Of a DNA stretch of 40,694 nucleotides, positions 1 to 8,603 are shown piece by piece. How positions within the stretch are numbered: position 1 is the first letter of the stretch; each line of letters opens with the position of its first letter. The translations under genes and the position numbers were made by a program. Below the pieces are notes generated by a model that did not search any database, was not told the origin of the DNA, and saw nothing but the letters and a program-made list of their open reading frames with translations. This DNA is from Pseudonocardiales bacterium (GTDB taxonomy: Bacteria > Actinomycetota > Actinomycetes > Mycobacteriales > Pseudonocardiaceae): NCBI GenBank assembly GCA_026393175.1, contig JAPLAT010000142.1, positions 1-40,694 on the forward strand. Direction: 5' to 3'.

Positions 1-60
1 GGGCCCGATCGGCTGCGGCCCGGTCTGCTCGGACCCGATCGGCTGCGGCCCCGTCTGCTG
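1..60. repeat. Two 30-bp tandem repeats inside the coding region
   Basis: Two adjacent 30-bp units (1-30 and 31-60) differ at only a few bases. They keep the reading frame and encode a 10-residue Q/G/P repeat in the minus-strand gene. More units may lie beyond the window edge. Confidence 0.75.
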
Positions 61-447
61 GGGCCCGGGCTGCTGCGGCGGGGCGGCGGGGGGCAGCGGG
101 CGACCCGCCACGGGCGGTCGCGGCGGGAACACCGGCCGCTCGGCCGTGCGCGGTGCGCCGGGGGCCTCGGGCGGCGGGGCGGTCACGGCCCGGCCGCGCT
201 CGGCCCAGGCCGCGAGGTCGTCGTCCCCGGCGGCGTCCTCCTCGGGTACGCGCCCCGGGCGCAGCGGCAGGGACGAGTCGGGGGCGGACTCCCGCTCCCC
301 CTCGGCCCCGCTCTCCGACGGCTCCACCGGCGCGACGTACGGACGGGTCTTGCGCGCGCGGGGTGCGGCGCCCCACTGTTCGCGTACGTAGCGGCCCACC
401 GAGCCGTCGGGGTAGTCCCCGTCGCCGTTGGACTCACGCTCTGTCAT
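1..447 (-). CDS. Proline/glutamine-rich N-terminal region of an unidentified protein (3' end outside window)
   Basis: An open frame starts at ATG 447 (MTERESNGDGDYPDG) and runs off the left edge, giving 149 visible residues. The ORF track does not list this frame, but it is open throughout and lies just downstream of ccsB. The visible part is acidic at first, then rich in Pro, Gln and Gly, and ends in a repeated decapeptide (QTGPQPIGSE-like). No domain, signal peptide or membrane segment is visible, so this looks like a disordered N-terminal tail of a larger protein. From memory, the mycobacterial gene next to ccsB (Rv0530) is a larger cytoplasmic protein, but homology cannot be judged from this tail. 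The function is unknown. Confidence 0.7.
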   Translation of the reverse strand, partial: MTERESNGDGDYPDGSVGRYVREQWGAAPRARKTRPYVAPVEPSESGAEGERESAPDSSLPLRPGRVPEEDAAGDDDLAAWAERGRAVTAPPPEAPGAPRTAERPVFPPRPPVAGRPLPPAAPPQQPGPQQTGPQPIGSEQTGPQPIGP

Positions 448-502
448 CAGTGTGCCCCGCCGAGCCCTTCGTTCCGACCGTCCATCCCTGCTCCGGACGC
501 CG

Positions 503-531
503 ACGGTAGTCGCGCGGTCGGCCATGGTCGA
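503..531 (-). promoter_or_regulatory. Candidate sigma-A type promoter for the proline-rich gene
   Basis: On the minus strand, TCGACC and TACCGT are separated by exactly 17 bp, about 56 bp upstream of the ATG at 447. The -10 fits the actinobacterial TAnnnT pattern and the -35 matches TTGACA at four of six positions. The site lies in the 131-bp gap after ccsB. It rests on motif matching only. Confidence 0.35.
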
Positions 532-578
532 GCCGCGTACGGGTGGTGCGTCGGCTCAGCGGGTGCTCCTCGGGGTGC

Positions 579-1481
579 TCACTGCAGCCCGGCGTAGGAG
601 TGCAGCCCCGCGACCACCATGTTGATGAAGAACAGGTTGAACAGCACGGTGGCCAGTCCGAGCACGTTGATCCAGGCCGCGCGGCCGGTGCGCCATCCCG
701 CCGTGGCGCGGGCGTGCAGGTAGGCGGCGTAGACGACCCACGACACGAACGCGACGGTCTCCTTGGGGTCCCAGCCCCAGAACCGGCCCCAGGCCGCCTC
801 GGCCCACACGGCGCCGGTGATGACGGCGAACGTGAACAGCGGGAACGCGACGATCGTGATGCGGTAGGCGAGCCGGTCGATCGCGTCGGCCGAGGGCAGC
901 CGGTCGGTGACGGCGGGCAGCGCGCCCGAGCGGCGCAGCAGGAACACGACGCTGGCGACCCCGGCCACCAGCAGCAGCCCCGACGAGATGCTGATCGTGG
1001 TGACGTGCACGACGAGCCAGTACGACTGCAGCGCGGGCTGCACCGGCGCCGCCTCGGCGTAGAGCACCCGCAGCCCGATGAACATCAGGGCCACGACCGG
1101 CAGCAGGACGAACGGGCCGACGGTGCGCACCCCGGCGTGCCGGCGCAGCACCACGAGCCAGGTGACGACGGCGGCCGCGCAGATCGCGGAGGAGAACTCG
1201 TACATGTTGCCCAGCGGCCACCGCTCGGCGGCCAGCCCGCGCGTCACGAGGGACACGACGTGCAGGAGCGCGCCCAGCGCGGTGACCGAGACCGCCATCC
1301 GGCCGAAGCGCTCCCCGCGGGCGGCCGGCGCGGCGTCGGTCGCGGCCGGCGCGCCCGCCCCCACCAGCGCGGACCGCGCGGCCGTGCGCACGGCGGCGAT
1401 CTCCATCGCGTGCAGCACGATGGCGAGGACGTAGACCACGATCGCGCCCATGAACAGGCGGTCGCTCCAGACGGCGAGCAT
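579..1481 (-). CDS. ccsB: Cytochrome c biogenesis protein CcsB (CcsA/CcmC-type heme-handling membrane protein)
   Basis: A 300-residue polytopic membrane protein of the system II cytochrome c maturation pathway. With ResB it forms the synthase that moves heme across the membrane and attaches it to apocytochrome c. The family signature tryptophan-rich motif WGRFWGWDPKE is present (WGWD at about residue 235), as are the NMYEF loop and the C-terminal HSYAG histidine region that flank the heme site. I chose the ATG at 1481 because it overlaps the resB stop codon (TGATG), giving a normal-sized protein; the longer track ORF reads through resB in another frame. The gene is the last of the ccdA-resB-ccsB set, so it is probably co-transcribed and translationally coupled. 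Confidence 0.95.
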   Translation of the reverse strand: MLAVWSDRLFMGAIVVYVLAIVLHAMEIAAVRTAARSALVGAGAPAATDAAPAARGERFGRMAVSVTALGALLHVVSLVTRGLAAERWPLGNMYEFSSAICAAAVVTWLVVLRRHAGVRTVGPFVLLPVVALMFIGLRVLYAEAAPVQPALQSYWLVVHVTTISISSGLLLVAGVASVVFLLRRSGALPAVTDRLPSADAIDRLAYRITIVAFPLFTFAVITGAVWAEAAWGRFWGWDPKETVAFVSWVVYAAYLHARATAGWRTGRAAWINVLGLATVLFNLFFINMVVAGLHSYAGLQ

Positions 1482-3100
1482 CAGCTCTCCTTCTCCGGTC
1501 GTAGCAGGGCGGCGGCGAGACGGTCGAACTCCTCGCCGTAGCCGGCGCGGTCGGTCCGGGCGAGCCCGCCGAGCGACACCACGGTACGGGTGGGATCCGT
1601 CGCGTCGGGGGTGAGGCGGGCCCAGAAGCGGCGGCGGCGCACGCCCAGGGAGGCGCCGAGGCCGAGCATCATGGTGACGGCGAACACGAGCACCCACACC
1701 TGGCCGGGATCGTGGCTCACCTGCAGGTTGACCCAGTCGTTCACGCCGTCGAAGCGGACGACCGTGCCGTCGTCCAGGGTCGTCGACTGCCCGGGCACGA
1801 GGTTGACCCGCGCGACCCGGACCAGCTCCCCCGACTCGATCTTCCCCTGGTCCACCTGGAAGATCGACTGGCCGCGGCCGTCGTCGAGCCCGAGGTCGCC
1901 GCGCAGCACGTCGACCGCCACCTCGGGATCGCGCAGCTCCGGGAAGATCGAGGTCACGACGTCCCCGCCGGACGTGGTGGGGGCGAGCAGGCCGGTGATC
2001 GCGATCTGGCTGCGGCGGCGCTGCTCGTCGTCGGTGACCCCGGGCGGCTCGAACTTCGTGGCCCCCTCCGACAGCAGGGTGGACTGGTCGACCGGGCGCC
2101 ACTGGATCTCGCCGGTGCGCTGCTCGCCGTTCGGGAACGTGACGGTGAAGATCGGCGCGTAGCCCTGGCCGAGCAGGTAGACGCGGTTGCCGTCGAGCCG
2201 CAGCGGGTTGTTCACCGCCAGCGGGAACGACCGCCACGCGTCGACGCGGCCGGTGTCGAGGTCCGCGCCGGTCTGGTAGCCCAGCGCGACGGCGTAGCGC
2301 TCGGCCTGGCCGGTGGGCAGGAACTCGGCGGTGACGTCGTCGACGCGCACGCAGAACGGGTCGAGGTCGGTGCCGTCGACGAGGGTGCCGGGCCGGAACG
2401 AGTCGTAGCCGAGGATGCCGGTGTTGCAGAACTGCCCGCCCCCGGAGAGCACGATGACCTGCCCCTCGTAGCCGAGCAGCTTGCCCGCGGCGAACCCGAG
2501 CAGCAGCCCGACCAGCGACAGGTGGAACACCAGGTTGCCGATCTCGCGGGAGTAGCCCTTCTCCGCGCTGACCGTGCGCACGCCGCCGTCCTCCGTGCGC
2601 TCGGCGACGCGCCAGCCACCCCACCGCCCGCTGCGCAGCAGGCCGTGGACGGCGGCCGTGGTGGCGTCCGGGTCGCCGTCGACGGTGCCGCCGTCGTGGT
2701 GGGGCAGGCGGGCGAGGTTGCGCGGGGTCGCCACCGGCCGGGCCCGCAGCGCCGTCGCGTCCTCCCAGGTGCGCGGCAGCACGCAGCCGATGAGGGAGAT
2801 CATGAGCAGCAGGTAGATCGCGGCGAACCATGGCGCGGCGAACACGTCGAACGCGCCGACCCGGTCGAGCAGCGGGGCGAGCGTCGGGTTGTCGGCGAAG
2901 TACTGGTCGACGAGCTGCTGGTTCAGCGAGCGCTGCGGCAGCAGGGCACCGGGCAGGGCGGCCAGCGCCAGCAGGAACAGCAGCACCAGGGCCGTCCGCA
3001 TGGACGTCAGCGCCCGCCAGGCGTTGCGCGCCCAGGTGAGCCGGGGCATCCGGGGACGCGGCCCGGGGGACTCCGGGGCGCGGGTCGCGGTCTCCACCAT
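1481..3100 (-). CDS. resB: Cytochrome c biogenesis protein ResB
   Basis: A 539-residue protein of the ResB/Ccs1 family, partner of CcsB in system II cytochrome c maturation. After a short cytoplasmic tail come hydrophobic segments (about residues 30-55 and 75-95), then another near the GNLVFHLSLVGLLLGFAAGK stretch. A large extracytoplasmic domain follows, and a final helix near the C-terminus (VWVLVFAVTMMLGLG). The conserved FHLSL histidine lies in a membrane segment, as expected for heme binding in this family. I chose ATG 3100, 16 bp after the ccdA stop and preceded by a GAGGA-like ribosome site; an in-frame GTG one codon earlier is possible. The longer track start at 3223 would overlap ccdA. 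Confidence 0.93.
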   Translation of the reverse strand: MVETATRAPESPGPRPRMPRLTWARNAWRALTSMRTALVLLFLLALAALPGALLPQRSLNQQLVDQYFADNPTLAPLLDRVGAFDVFAAPWFAAIYLLLMISLIGCVLPRTWEDATALRARPVATPRNLARLPHHDGGTVDGDPDATTAAVHGLLRSGRWGGWRVAERTEDGGVRTVSAEKGYSREIGNLVFHLSLVGLLLGFAAGKLLGYEGQVIVLSGGGQFCNTGILGYDSFRPGTLVDGTDLDPFCVRVDDVTAEFLPTGQAERYAVALGYQTGADLDTGRVDAWRSFPLAVNNPLRLDGNRVYLLGQGYAPIFTVTFPNGEQRTGEIQWRPVDQSTLLSEGATKFEPPGVTDDEQRRRSQIAITGLLAPTTSGGDVVTSIFPELRDPEVAVDVLRGDLGLDDGRGQSIFQVDQGKIESGELVRVARVNLVPGQSTTLDDGTVVRFDGVNDWVNLQVSHDPGQVWVLVFAVTMMLGLGASLGVRRRRFWARLTPDATDPTRTVVSLGGLARTDRAGYGEEFDRLAAALLRPEKES

Positions 3101-3116
3101 CACGGCACCCCGGTCC

Positions 3117-3869
3117 TCACAGCACCGGGGTGAAACCGGCGACGGAGACCTGCAGCCGCACGAGCAGGCCGCCCCACAGGCCGGTGAGCAGCAGCACCCC
3201 GACGGCCACCATGAGCACGCCACCGCCGATCTGGATGCGGCGGGTGTGCCTGCGCAGCCAGCCCAGCGTGCGCACGGCCCGCGAGGCGCCCAGCGCGATG
3301 AGCACGAACGGGAGCCCGAGGCCCGCGCAGTAGGCGAGCGTCAGCACGACCCCGCGCAGCGACCCGCCGCCGGTGCCCGCGGCCACGGCGACGACGCCCG
3401 CGAGCGTCGGGCCGATGCAGGGCACCCAGCCCAGCCCGAACACCGCGCCGAGCAGCGGTGCGCCCCACACGCCGGCGCGCGGCAGCCAGTGCACCCGCTT
3501 CTCGTACTGCAGGACCGGGATGAGCCCGACGAACGCCAGCCCCATCGCGATCATCACGACGCCGCCGACCCGCTGCAGCACGGCCTCGTTGGCCACCAGC
3601 GCGTCGGCCAGCCACACCACGCCGACGAGGATCACGCCGAACACGACCGTGAACCCGGCGACGAACAGCGCCGCCGCGCCCGCCACCCGCCACCGCCTGC
3701 TGTCCTGCTCCCCGTTCTCCACGCCGACGAGCCCGGCGAGGTACGCGAGGTAGCCGGGGACCAGCGGCACGACGCACGGCGACGCGAAGCTCACCGCGCC
3801 CGCCAGCACGGCCACGGCGGCCGCGACCAGCAGCGGGCCGGAGACCGCGAGGGTGGTCGAGGGGTCCAT
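3117..3869 (-). CDS. ccdA: Thiol-disulfide transmembrane carrier CcdA
   Basis: A 250-residue protein with about six membrane helices. It belongs to the CcdA/DsbD-beta family, which carries reducing equivalents from cytoplasmic thioredoxin to extracytoplasmic thioredoxin-like proteins. Both redox cysteines sit in their typical Pro-containing membrane motifs, SPCVVPL near residue 31 and WVPCIGPT in the fourth helix. The gene lies between a ResA-like thioredoxin lipoprotein and resB, which fits a role in keeping the apocytochrome CxxCH motif reduced for heme attachment. Length and motifs match the family, and no disruption is seen. Confidence 0.95.
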   Translation of the reverse strand: MDPSTTLAVSGPLLVAAAVAVLAGAVSFASPCVVPLVPGYLAYLAGLVGVENGEQDSRRWRVAGAAALFVAGFTVVFGVILVGVVWLADALVANEAVLQRVGGVVMIAMGLAFVGLIPVLQYEKRVHWLPRAGVWGAPLLGAVFGLGWVPCIGPTLAGVVAVAAGTGGGSLRGVVLTLAYCAGLGLPFVLIALGASRAVRTLGWLRRHTRRIQIGGGVLMVAVGVLLLTGLWGGLLVRLQVSVAGFTPVL

Positions 3870-3948
3870 CGCGCTCCAGGGTAGGCCGCGGTCCCGGCGG
3901 TCCGCGCGTCGGGTTCTACAGCGCGTAGTGCAGCGCCCGGCGCCCGGG

Positions 3949-4533
3949 TCAGGTCGCCGCGGGGGGTTCGGCCGCCAGGTCCTTCACCACGGTGATGAGG
4001 TCCGACGGCCGGATCGGCAGCAGGGTCACCCAGGCGACCCGGTGCTGCTCGTCCAGCACGATCGTCGACGGCACGGCGTTGCGCGGGAACCCGTCGAGCG
4101 CGGCGAGCGTCCGCTGCGGGAAGTCGTAGATCGAGTCGTAGGTCAGCCCGCGGTCGCGGAGGAAGTCGGCCGCGGCGTCGCGGTCGTCGCGGACGTCGAT
4201 GCCCAGCACGACGGCGCCGTCGGAGGCGGTCTGCTCCTGCACGAACTGCAGGTCGGGGGCCTCCTCCCGGCACGGTCCGCACCAGGAGCCCCACACGTTG
4301 AGGACGACGACCCGCCCGGCGTAGTCGTCGAGCGAGATCGTCCGGCCGGGGTCGAGGAGGCTCTCCCCGGTGATGCCGGTGACCCGGCCCCGCTCGGCCT
4401 CCGGGTAGCTGATGGTGGTCTGCCCGCCGGGGGCGACGAACGTGAACTCCCCGCCGGTCGCGACGGCGTCCTGGGTGCCGGAGCAGCCGGTGAGCAGCAG
4501 CAGTGCCCCGAGCAGCAGCGCGAGTGCCCTCAT
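3949..4533 (-). CDS. resA: ResA/TlpA-like thioredoxin-fold lipoprotein of cytochrome c maturation
   Basis: A 194-residue protein with a lipoprotein signal peptide (lipobox LLTGC, Cys17) and a thioredoxin fold carrying the active site WCGPC at residues 84-88. The Glu-Glu-Ala-Pro following the motif is typical of the TlpA/ResA group. After export and lipidation it should act on the outer face of the membrane, reducing the heme-binding cysteines of apocytochrome c with electrons from CcdA, the next gene downstream. The start is ATG 4533, which overlaps the stop of the upstream phosphatase gene (ATGA). The longer track ORF from 4722 lacks a signal peptide at its start and overlaps that neighbour. 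A gap of about 80 bp before ccdA shows no clear terminator. Confidence 0.92.
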   Translation of the reverse strand: MRALALLLGALLLLTGCSGTQDAVATGGEFTFVAPGGQTTISYPEAERGRVTGITGESLLDPGRTISLDDYAGRVVVLNVWGSWCGPCREEAPDLQFVQEQTASDGAVVLGIDVRDDRDAAADFLRDRGLTYDSIYDFPQRTLAALDGFPRNAVPSTIVLDEQHRVAWVTLLPIRPSDLITVVKDLAAEPPAAT

Positions 4534-5159
4534 GCGCCCGTCGCCCTCGGGTCGCTGCCGCCTGCCGGTTCGGTGTAGCGCACCTGCACGAGCTCGGCCC
4601 CGTCGAAGACCAGCGAGGTGAGCGAGGCCAGCGCGCACTGCCGGCGCCGCGGGTCGTGCCAGAGCCGCTGCCCGGTGACGAACCGGCGCAGCGTCCAGAT
4701 CGGCAGCTGGTGCGACACGCACAGCACCTCGCGGCCCGGCGCGGTCTCCCGGGCCCGGTGCACGGCCGCGAGCATCCGCTCGCCGATCTCGCGGTACGGC
4801 TCGCCCCAGGACGGGGTGAACGGGTCGCGCAGCTTGGGCCAGTGCCGCGGGCTGCGCAGCGCGCCGTCGCCGACGGAGACCCGCTCCCCCTCGAACTGGT
4901 TGCCGGCCTCGATGAGCCCCTCGTCCGTGCCGACCTGCAGGCCGTGCGCGGCCGCGACCGGGGCCGCGGTCTCCTGCGCCCGCTGCAGCGGCGACGCGAC
5001 GACGGCGCCGAGATCGGCGTCGGCCAGCGCCTTCGCGACGATCTCGGCCTGGTGGCGGCCGTTCGCCGAGAGGCGGAAGCCGGGGAGCCTGCCGTAGAGG
5101 ATGCCGTCGGGGTTGTGCACCTCGCCGTGGCGCAGCAGGTGGACCACGGTCCGCGTCAT
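4530..5159 (-). CDS. Histidine phosphatase family protein (phosphoglycerate-mutase-like)
   Basis: A 209-residue member of the branched histidine phosphatase superfamily. The catalytic LLRHGEVHN motif is at the N-terminus (RHG at about 10-12) and the second catalytic histidine lies in VLCVSHQLP. Further family features are [10 protein letters not shown] and the acid residue in EAGNQFEGE. It is shorter than metabolic phosphoglycerate mutase, and a clear gpmA is present elsewhere in the window, so this is more likely a phosphatase of unknown substrate. ATG 5159 overlaps the hemL stop (ATGA), and its own stop overlaps the ResA-like start, so hemL, this gene and resA are translationally coupled. 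The same neighbourhood is found in mycobacteria (Rv0524-Rv0526, from memory). Confidence 0.88.
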   Translation of the reverse strand: MTRTVVHLLRHGEVHNPDGILYGRLPGFRLSANGRHQAEIVAKALADADLGAVVASPLQRAQETAAPVAAAHGLQVGTDEGLIEAGNQFEGERVSVGDGALRSPRHWPKLRDPFTPSWGEPYREIGERMLAAVHRARETAPGREVLCVSHQLPIWTLRRFVTGQRLWHDPRRRQCALASLTSLVFDGAELVQVRYTEPAGGSDPRATGA

Positions 5160-6475
5160 CGGACGGGCTCCGCGGCCGCGGCGGCGGCCGCCGCGGCGGG
5201 GAGGGCGGCCTCGATCGTCGCCCACGCGTCGTCGTCGAGGGCCGCGGAGACGAACCAGGCCTCGAACGCGCTCGGCGGGGCGTACACCCCGCGGTCGAGC
5301 AGTGCGTGGAAGAACGGCGGGAACCGCCAGGTCTGCGCGGCGCGGGCGCCGGCGTAGTCGCGCACCTCGTCCTCGGTGAAGAAGACCGAGACCATCGACC
5401 CCGCGTACTGGACGCGGTGCGGGACGCCCGCTCCGGCGAGCGCGTCGCCGAGCAGGGTGCCCAGCCGCTTGGCGTTCGCGTCCAGGGTGGCGTAGACGGC
5501 GGCGTCGGCGGTGCGGAGCGTGGCCAGCCCGGCCGCGACGGCGACGGGGTTCCCGGACAGCGTGCCCGCCTGGTACACCGGCCCGGCCGGCGCGAGGTGC
5601 GCCATGTGCGCGGCCGACCCGCCGAACGCCGCGGCCGGCAGCCCCCCGGACATCACCTTGCCGAACGTGTAGAGGTCACCGGCCACGCCGTCGAGGCCGT
5701 ACCAGCCCGCCGCCGACACCCGGAAGCCGGTCATCACCTCGTCGACGACGAGCAGCGCGCCGTGGGCGTGGCAGACCTCGCGCAGCCCGGCGTTGAAGCC
5801 GGGGACGGGCGCGACCGCGCCCATGTTGCCCGCCGCCGCCTCGGTGATGACGCACGCGATCTCGGAGCCGCGCTCGGCGAACACGGCGCGTACGGCGTCG
5901 AGGTCGTTGTAGGGCAGGACGATCGTGTCGGCGGCCTGCGCCCCCGTCACGCCCGGGCTGGTGGGCAGGCCCAGCGTCGCGACGCCGGACCCGGCCTCGG
6001 CGAGCAGCGCGTCGACGTGGCCGTGGTAGCAGCCGGCGAACTTCACGACCGCCGTGCGGCCGGTGATGCCGCGGGCCAGCCGGATCGCGCTCATCGTGGC
6101 CTCGGTGCCGGAGTTGACCAGGCGCACCTGCTCGACCGGCGCCACCCGCCCGATGATCGCCTCGGCGAGCTCGATCTCGGCCTCGGTCGGGGCGCCGAAG
6201 GACAGCCCGTGCCCGGCCGCGGCGCGCACGGCGTCGACGACGGCGGGGTGCGCGTGGCCGAGGATCATCGGCCCCCACGAGCAGATCAGGTCGACGTAGC
6301 GGTTGCCGTCGGCGTCGGTGAGCCACGGGCCCTGCGCCGAGGCCATGAACCGGGGCGTGCCCCCGACGGAGGTGAACGCGCGGACCGGGGAGTTCACCCC
6401 GCCCGGGATCGCGGCGGACGCCCGCTCGAACAGGGCGCGGGAACGGTCGGGGGCTGACGACGTCGTGGGTACCAC
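5156..6475 (-). CDS. hemL: Glutamate-1-semialdehyde 2,1-aminomutase
   Basis: A PLP-dependent class III aminotransferase-fold enzyme of 439 residues that converts glutamate-1-semialdehyde to 5-aminolevulinate, the second committed step of the C5 heme pathway. Visible family motifs are the N-terminal [12 protein letters not shown], the phosphate-binding SGTEATMSA, the [10 protein letters not shown] aspartate near 244, and the PLP lysine in [11 protein letters not shown] (Lys272). A Pro/Ala-rich tail ends the protein. I chose GTG 6475 because the track start at 6541 overlaps the upstream membrane-protein gene and adds a non-conserved extension; the ribosome site before this GTG is weak. HemL partners HemA, which is encoded further upstream in the same block. 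Confidence 0.95.
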   Translation of the reverse strand: MVPTTSSAPDRSRALFERASAAIPGGVNSPVRAFTSVGGTPRFMASAQGPWLTDADGNRYVDLICSWGPMILGHAHPAVVDAVRAAAGHGLSFGAPTEAEIELAEAIIGRVAPVEQVRLVNSGTEATMSAIRLARGITGRTAVVKFAGCYHGHVDALLAEAGSGVATLGLPTSPGVTGAQAADTIVLPYNDLDAVRAVFAERGSEIACVITEAAAGNMGAVAPVPGFNAGLREVCHAHGALLVVDEVMTGFRVSAAGWYGLDGVAGDLYTFGKVMSGGLPAAAFGGSAAHMAHLAPAGPVYQAGTLSGNPVAVAAGLATLRTADAAVYATLDANAKRLGTLLGDALAGAGVPHRVQYAGSMVSVFFTEDEVRDYAGARAAQTWRFPPFFHALLDRGVYAPPSAFEAWFVSAALDDDAWATIEAALPAAAAAAAAAEPVR

Positions 6476-6498
6476 GGCCCCCAGTGTTCCAGCCGCGC

Positions 6499-7146
6499 TC
6501 AGCGCGCGGCGTACCAGCGGTTGGCCTGTGGGGCGAACCACGTGGCGAGCCCGCCGACCGCCAGCACGACCGGGGCGATGACGATCGCCGCGCCCGCCGG
6601 GTCGACGGCGACCGCCGAGACGAACCCGAGGATCAGGAACACCGAGAAGCCCACCGTCATCACCGCGACGAGGATCCGGGCCCAGTTCCGTCCGGTGAAC
6701 GCGATGATCGCGAAGATCACGTAGACGGCGGCCAGCGCGGTGAAGAACCCGGCCATGATCCGCAGGACCGAGACGAACGCCTCCGGGGAGGTGATGCCCG
6801 CGTCGCTGAGCGCCGGGTTGTCCAGGGCGTTGGGCGGCAGCAGCTCCGGGCCGATCGGGACGAGCAGGAACACCAGCCCGAACGCGAGGAACGGCAGCGC
6901 CGCCAGCAGCAGGAGCACCAGGCCGAGGATCATCGCCCCCGGGCGGGGGGGCGGCGTCCGGTCGAGGCCGCCGCCGGTGCCCGCGGGCGGGGGCGTGTAC
7001 GGCCCGTAGGGGCTGTACTGGCCGTACGGGTAGCCGCCGCCCTGCGGGACCGGGGCCTGCTGGGTCGGGGGCTCCTGGCCCGGGGGCAGCGGGTAGCGGG
7101 CGCCCCCGTACCCCGTGCCGTAGCGAGGCTCCTCGGGAGTGCTCAT
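6499..7146 (-). CDS. Membrane protein with Pro/Gly/Tyr-rich N-terminus, function unknown
   Basis: A 215-residue protein. Residues 1-70 are low complexity, rich in Pro, Gly, Tyr and Gln, and probably disordered. After that, four hydrophobic segments are visible: [20 protein letters not shown], a segment around [17 protein letters not shown], one around [18 protein letters not shown], and a C-terminal one. No catalytic motif is recognised. It lies 20 bp downstream of a DUF4282 gene whose N-terminus has a similar composition, and just upstream of hemL. The layout suggests one transcription unit, but a role in heme metabolism is not shown. Start ATG 7146. Confidence 0.8.
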   Translation of the reverse strand: MSTPEEPRYGTGYGGARYPLPPGQEPPTQQAPVPQGGGYPYGQYSPYGPYTPPPAGTGGGLDRTPPPRPGAMILGLVLLLLAALPFLAFGLVFLLVPIGPELLPPNALDNPALSDAGITSPEAFVSVLRIMAGFFTALAAVYVIFAIIAFTGRNWARILVAVMTVGFSVFLILGFVSAVAVDPAGAAIVIAPVVLAVGGLATWFAPQANRWYAAR

Positions 7147-7166
7147 GGCTCCACGGTAGCGCCTGG

Positions 7167-7583
7167 TCAGGGACGCCTGTGGATGTCCTCGGACATGCGG
7201 ACCACGGCGAAGTAGAACTCGAGGATCAGCCGGAGGAACGCGAGGTAGAACAGCACCAGCACACCGCCGAGGAACAGCGCCAGGAACCCCAGGCCCGGGT
7301 CGACCACGAAGCCGAAGACGGTGTAGCCCAGCCAGGCGATGACCAGCAGGACCATGCCCATGACGTAGAGCAGCTTGATCAGCCCGGGCGTGGCGAAGGT
7401 GGTGAAGCTGAAGTCGAACAGCGCCGCGAACGAGCTCCGCTGGGCGGGGGCGCCGTAGCCGCCCTGGCCGGGGGGCGGACCCCAGCCGGGGGGCTGCTGC
7501 TGCCCGAAGCCGCCGCCGGGGGGCGGGTAGCCGGGGGGCTGCTGCTGCCAGCCCGGGCCGCCCGACGCGGGGTCGTAGCTCAT
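7167..7583 (-). CDS. DUF4282 domain membrane protein
   Basis: A 138-residue protein with a disordered Gly/Pro/Gln N-terminus (about 1-48). It is followed by a compact two-helix membrane domain beginning [24 protein letters not shown], which matches the DUF4282 pattern as I know it, and ending in a conserved [13 protein letters not shown] stretch. The family is widespread in actinobacteria and has no established function. The gene sits between hemB (upstream) and a second Pro-rich membrane protein. ATG 7583 is the only reasonable start. Confidence 0.82.
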   Translation of the reverse strand: MSYDPASGGPGWQQQPPGYPPPGGGFGQQQPPGWGPPPGQGGYGAPAQRSSFAALFDFSFTTFATPGLIKLLYVMGMVLLVIAWLGYTVFGFVVDPGLGFLALFLGGVLVLFYLAFLRLILEFYFAVVRMSEDIHRRP

Positions 7584-7622
7584 CTCGGGGTCCCCTCCCT
7601 GAAGATCACCGGCGGGCGCAGG

Positions 7623-8594
7623 CTACACCCAGGCCGCGACCTCGGTGGCCCAGTACGTGAGCACCACGTCGGCGCCCGCGCGCCGGATGCCGGTCAGCGT
7701 CTCCAGGATCGTGCGCTCCCGGTCGAGCCAGCCCTGCGCGGCCGCGGCCTCGACCATCGCGTACTCCCCCGACACCTGGTAGGCCGCCACCGGCACGTCC
7801 GCGGTCTCGGCGACGGCCCGCAGCACGTCGAGGTAGGACATCGCGGGCTTGACCATCACCATGTCGGCGCCCTCCTCGAGGTCGAGCGCGAGCTCGCGCA
7901 GCGACTCCCGGACGTTGCCGGGGTCCTGCTGGTACGCGCGCCGGTCCCCGCGCAGCTGGGAGTCCACGGCCTCGCGGAACGGGCCGAAGAACGCCGAGGC
8001 GTACTTCGCGGTGTAGGCGAGGATGCCCGTGCCGGTGTGCCCGGCGGCGTCCAGCGCCTCGCGGATGACGCCGACCTGGCCGTCCATCATCCCGCTGGGG
8101 CCGAGCAGGTGCGCCCCGGCCTCGGCCTGGGCGACCGCCATCTCGGCGTACACGGCCAGCGTGGCGTCGTTGTCGACCGCCCCGGACGCGTCCAGCACGC
8201 CGCAGTGGCCGTGGTCGGTGAACTCGTCCAGGCAGGTGTCGGCCATCAGCACCGTCGTGTCGCCCACCTCGGCGCGGACGTCGCGCAGCGCCGCGTTGAG
8301 CACGCCGTCCGGGTCGACCCCCGCGCTGCCGACGGCGTCCCGCTCGGCCGGGACGCCGAACAGCATCAGCCCGCCGACCCCCGCCGCCACCGCCTCGGCG
8401 CATGCCTTGCGCAGCGAGTCGCGGCTGTGCTGCACGACCCCGGGCATCGAGGCGATCGGCTGCGGCTCGGTGAGCCCCTCCCGGACGAACAGCGGGAGGA
8501 CGAGGTGGCGGGGCCGCAGGTCGGTCTCGGACACCAGCCGCCGCAGGGCCGGTGTGGTGCGCAGCCGCCGGGGCCGGTGGGACGGGAAGGCCAT
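7623..8594 (-). CDS. hemB: Delta-aminolevulinic acid dehydratase (porphobilinogen synthase)
   Basis: A 323-residue enzyme that condenses two 5-aminolevulinate molecules to porphobilinogen in the cytoplasm. The two active-site lysines are in [15 protein letters not shown] (Lys197) and [12 protein letters not shown] (Lys249, Schiff base). The metal-site segment reads [14 protein letters not shown]: it keeps the outer cysteines (Cys121, Cys131), but the middle cysteine of the classical zinc triad is Asp. This mixed pattern makes the metal requirement uncertain. The ATG at 8594 is only 9 bp past the stop of the inserted nuclease-fold gene, so hemB is read either from that transcript or from a promoter inside it. 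In mycobacteria hemB directly follows hemD (from memory); here the two are separated by the insertion. Confidence 0.96.
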   Translation of the reverse strand: MAFPSHRPRRLRTTPALRRLVSETDLRPRHLVLPLFVREGLTEPQPIASMPGVVQHSRDSLRKACAEAVAAGVGGLMLFGVPAERDAVGSAGVDPDGVLNAALRDVRAEVGDTTVLMADTCLDEFTDHGHCGVLDASGAVDNDATLAVYAEMAVAQAEAGAHLLGPSGMMDGQVGVIREALDAAGHTGTGILAYTAKYASAFFGPFREAVDSQLRGDRRAYQQDPGNVRESLRELALDLEEGADMVMVKPAMSYLDVLRAVAETADVPVAAYQVSGEYAMVEAAAAQGWLDRERTILETLTGIRRAGADVVLTYWATEVAAWV

Positions 8595-8603
8595 GGGTGC
8601 AGC

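Noticed and set aside
543-1541. 332-residue plus-strand ORF over ccsB
   Set aside because: His/Asp/Arg-rich product with no family features, fully opposite a clear ccsB.
4530-5159. Second glycolytic phosphoglycerate mutase
   Set aside because: It lacks the dPGM-specific blocks found in the gpmA product at 32642-33382 and is better described as a generic histidine phosphatase.
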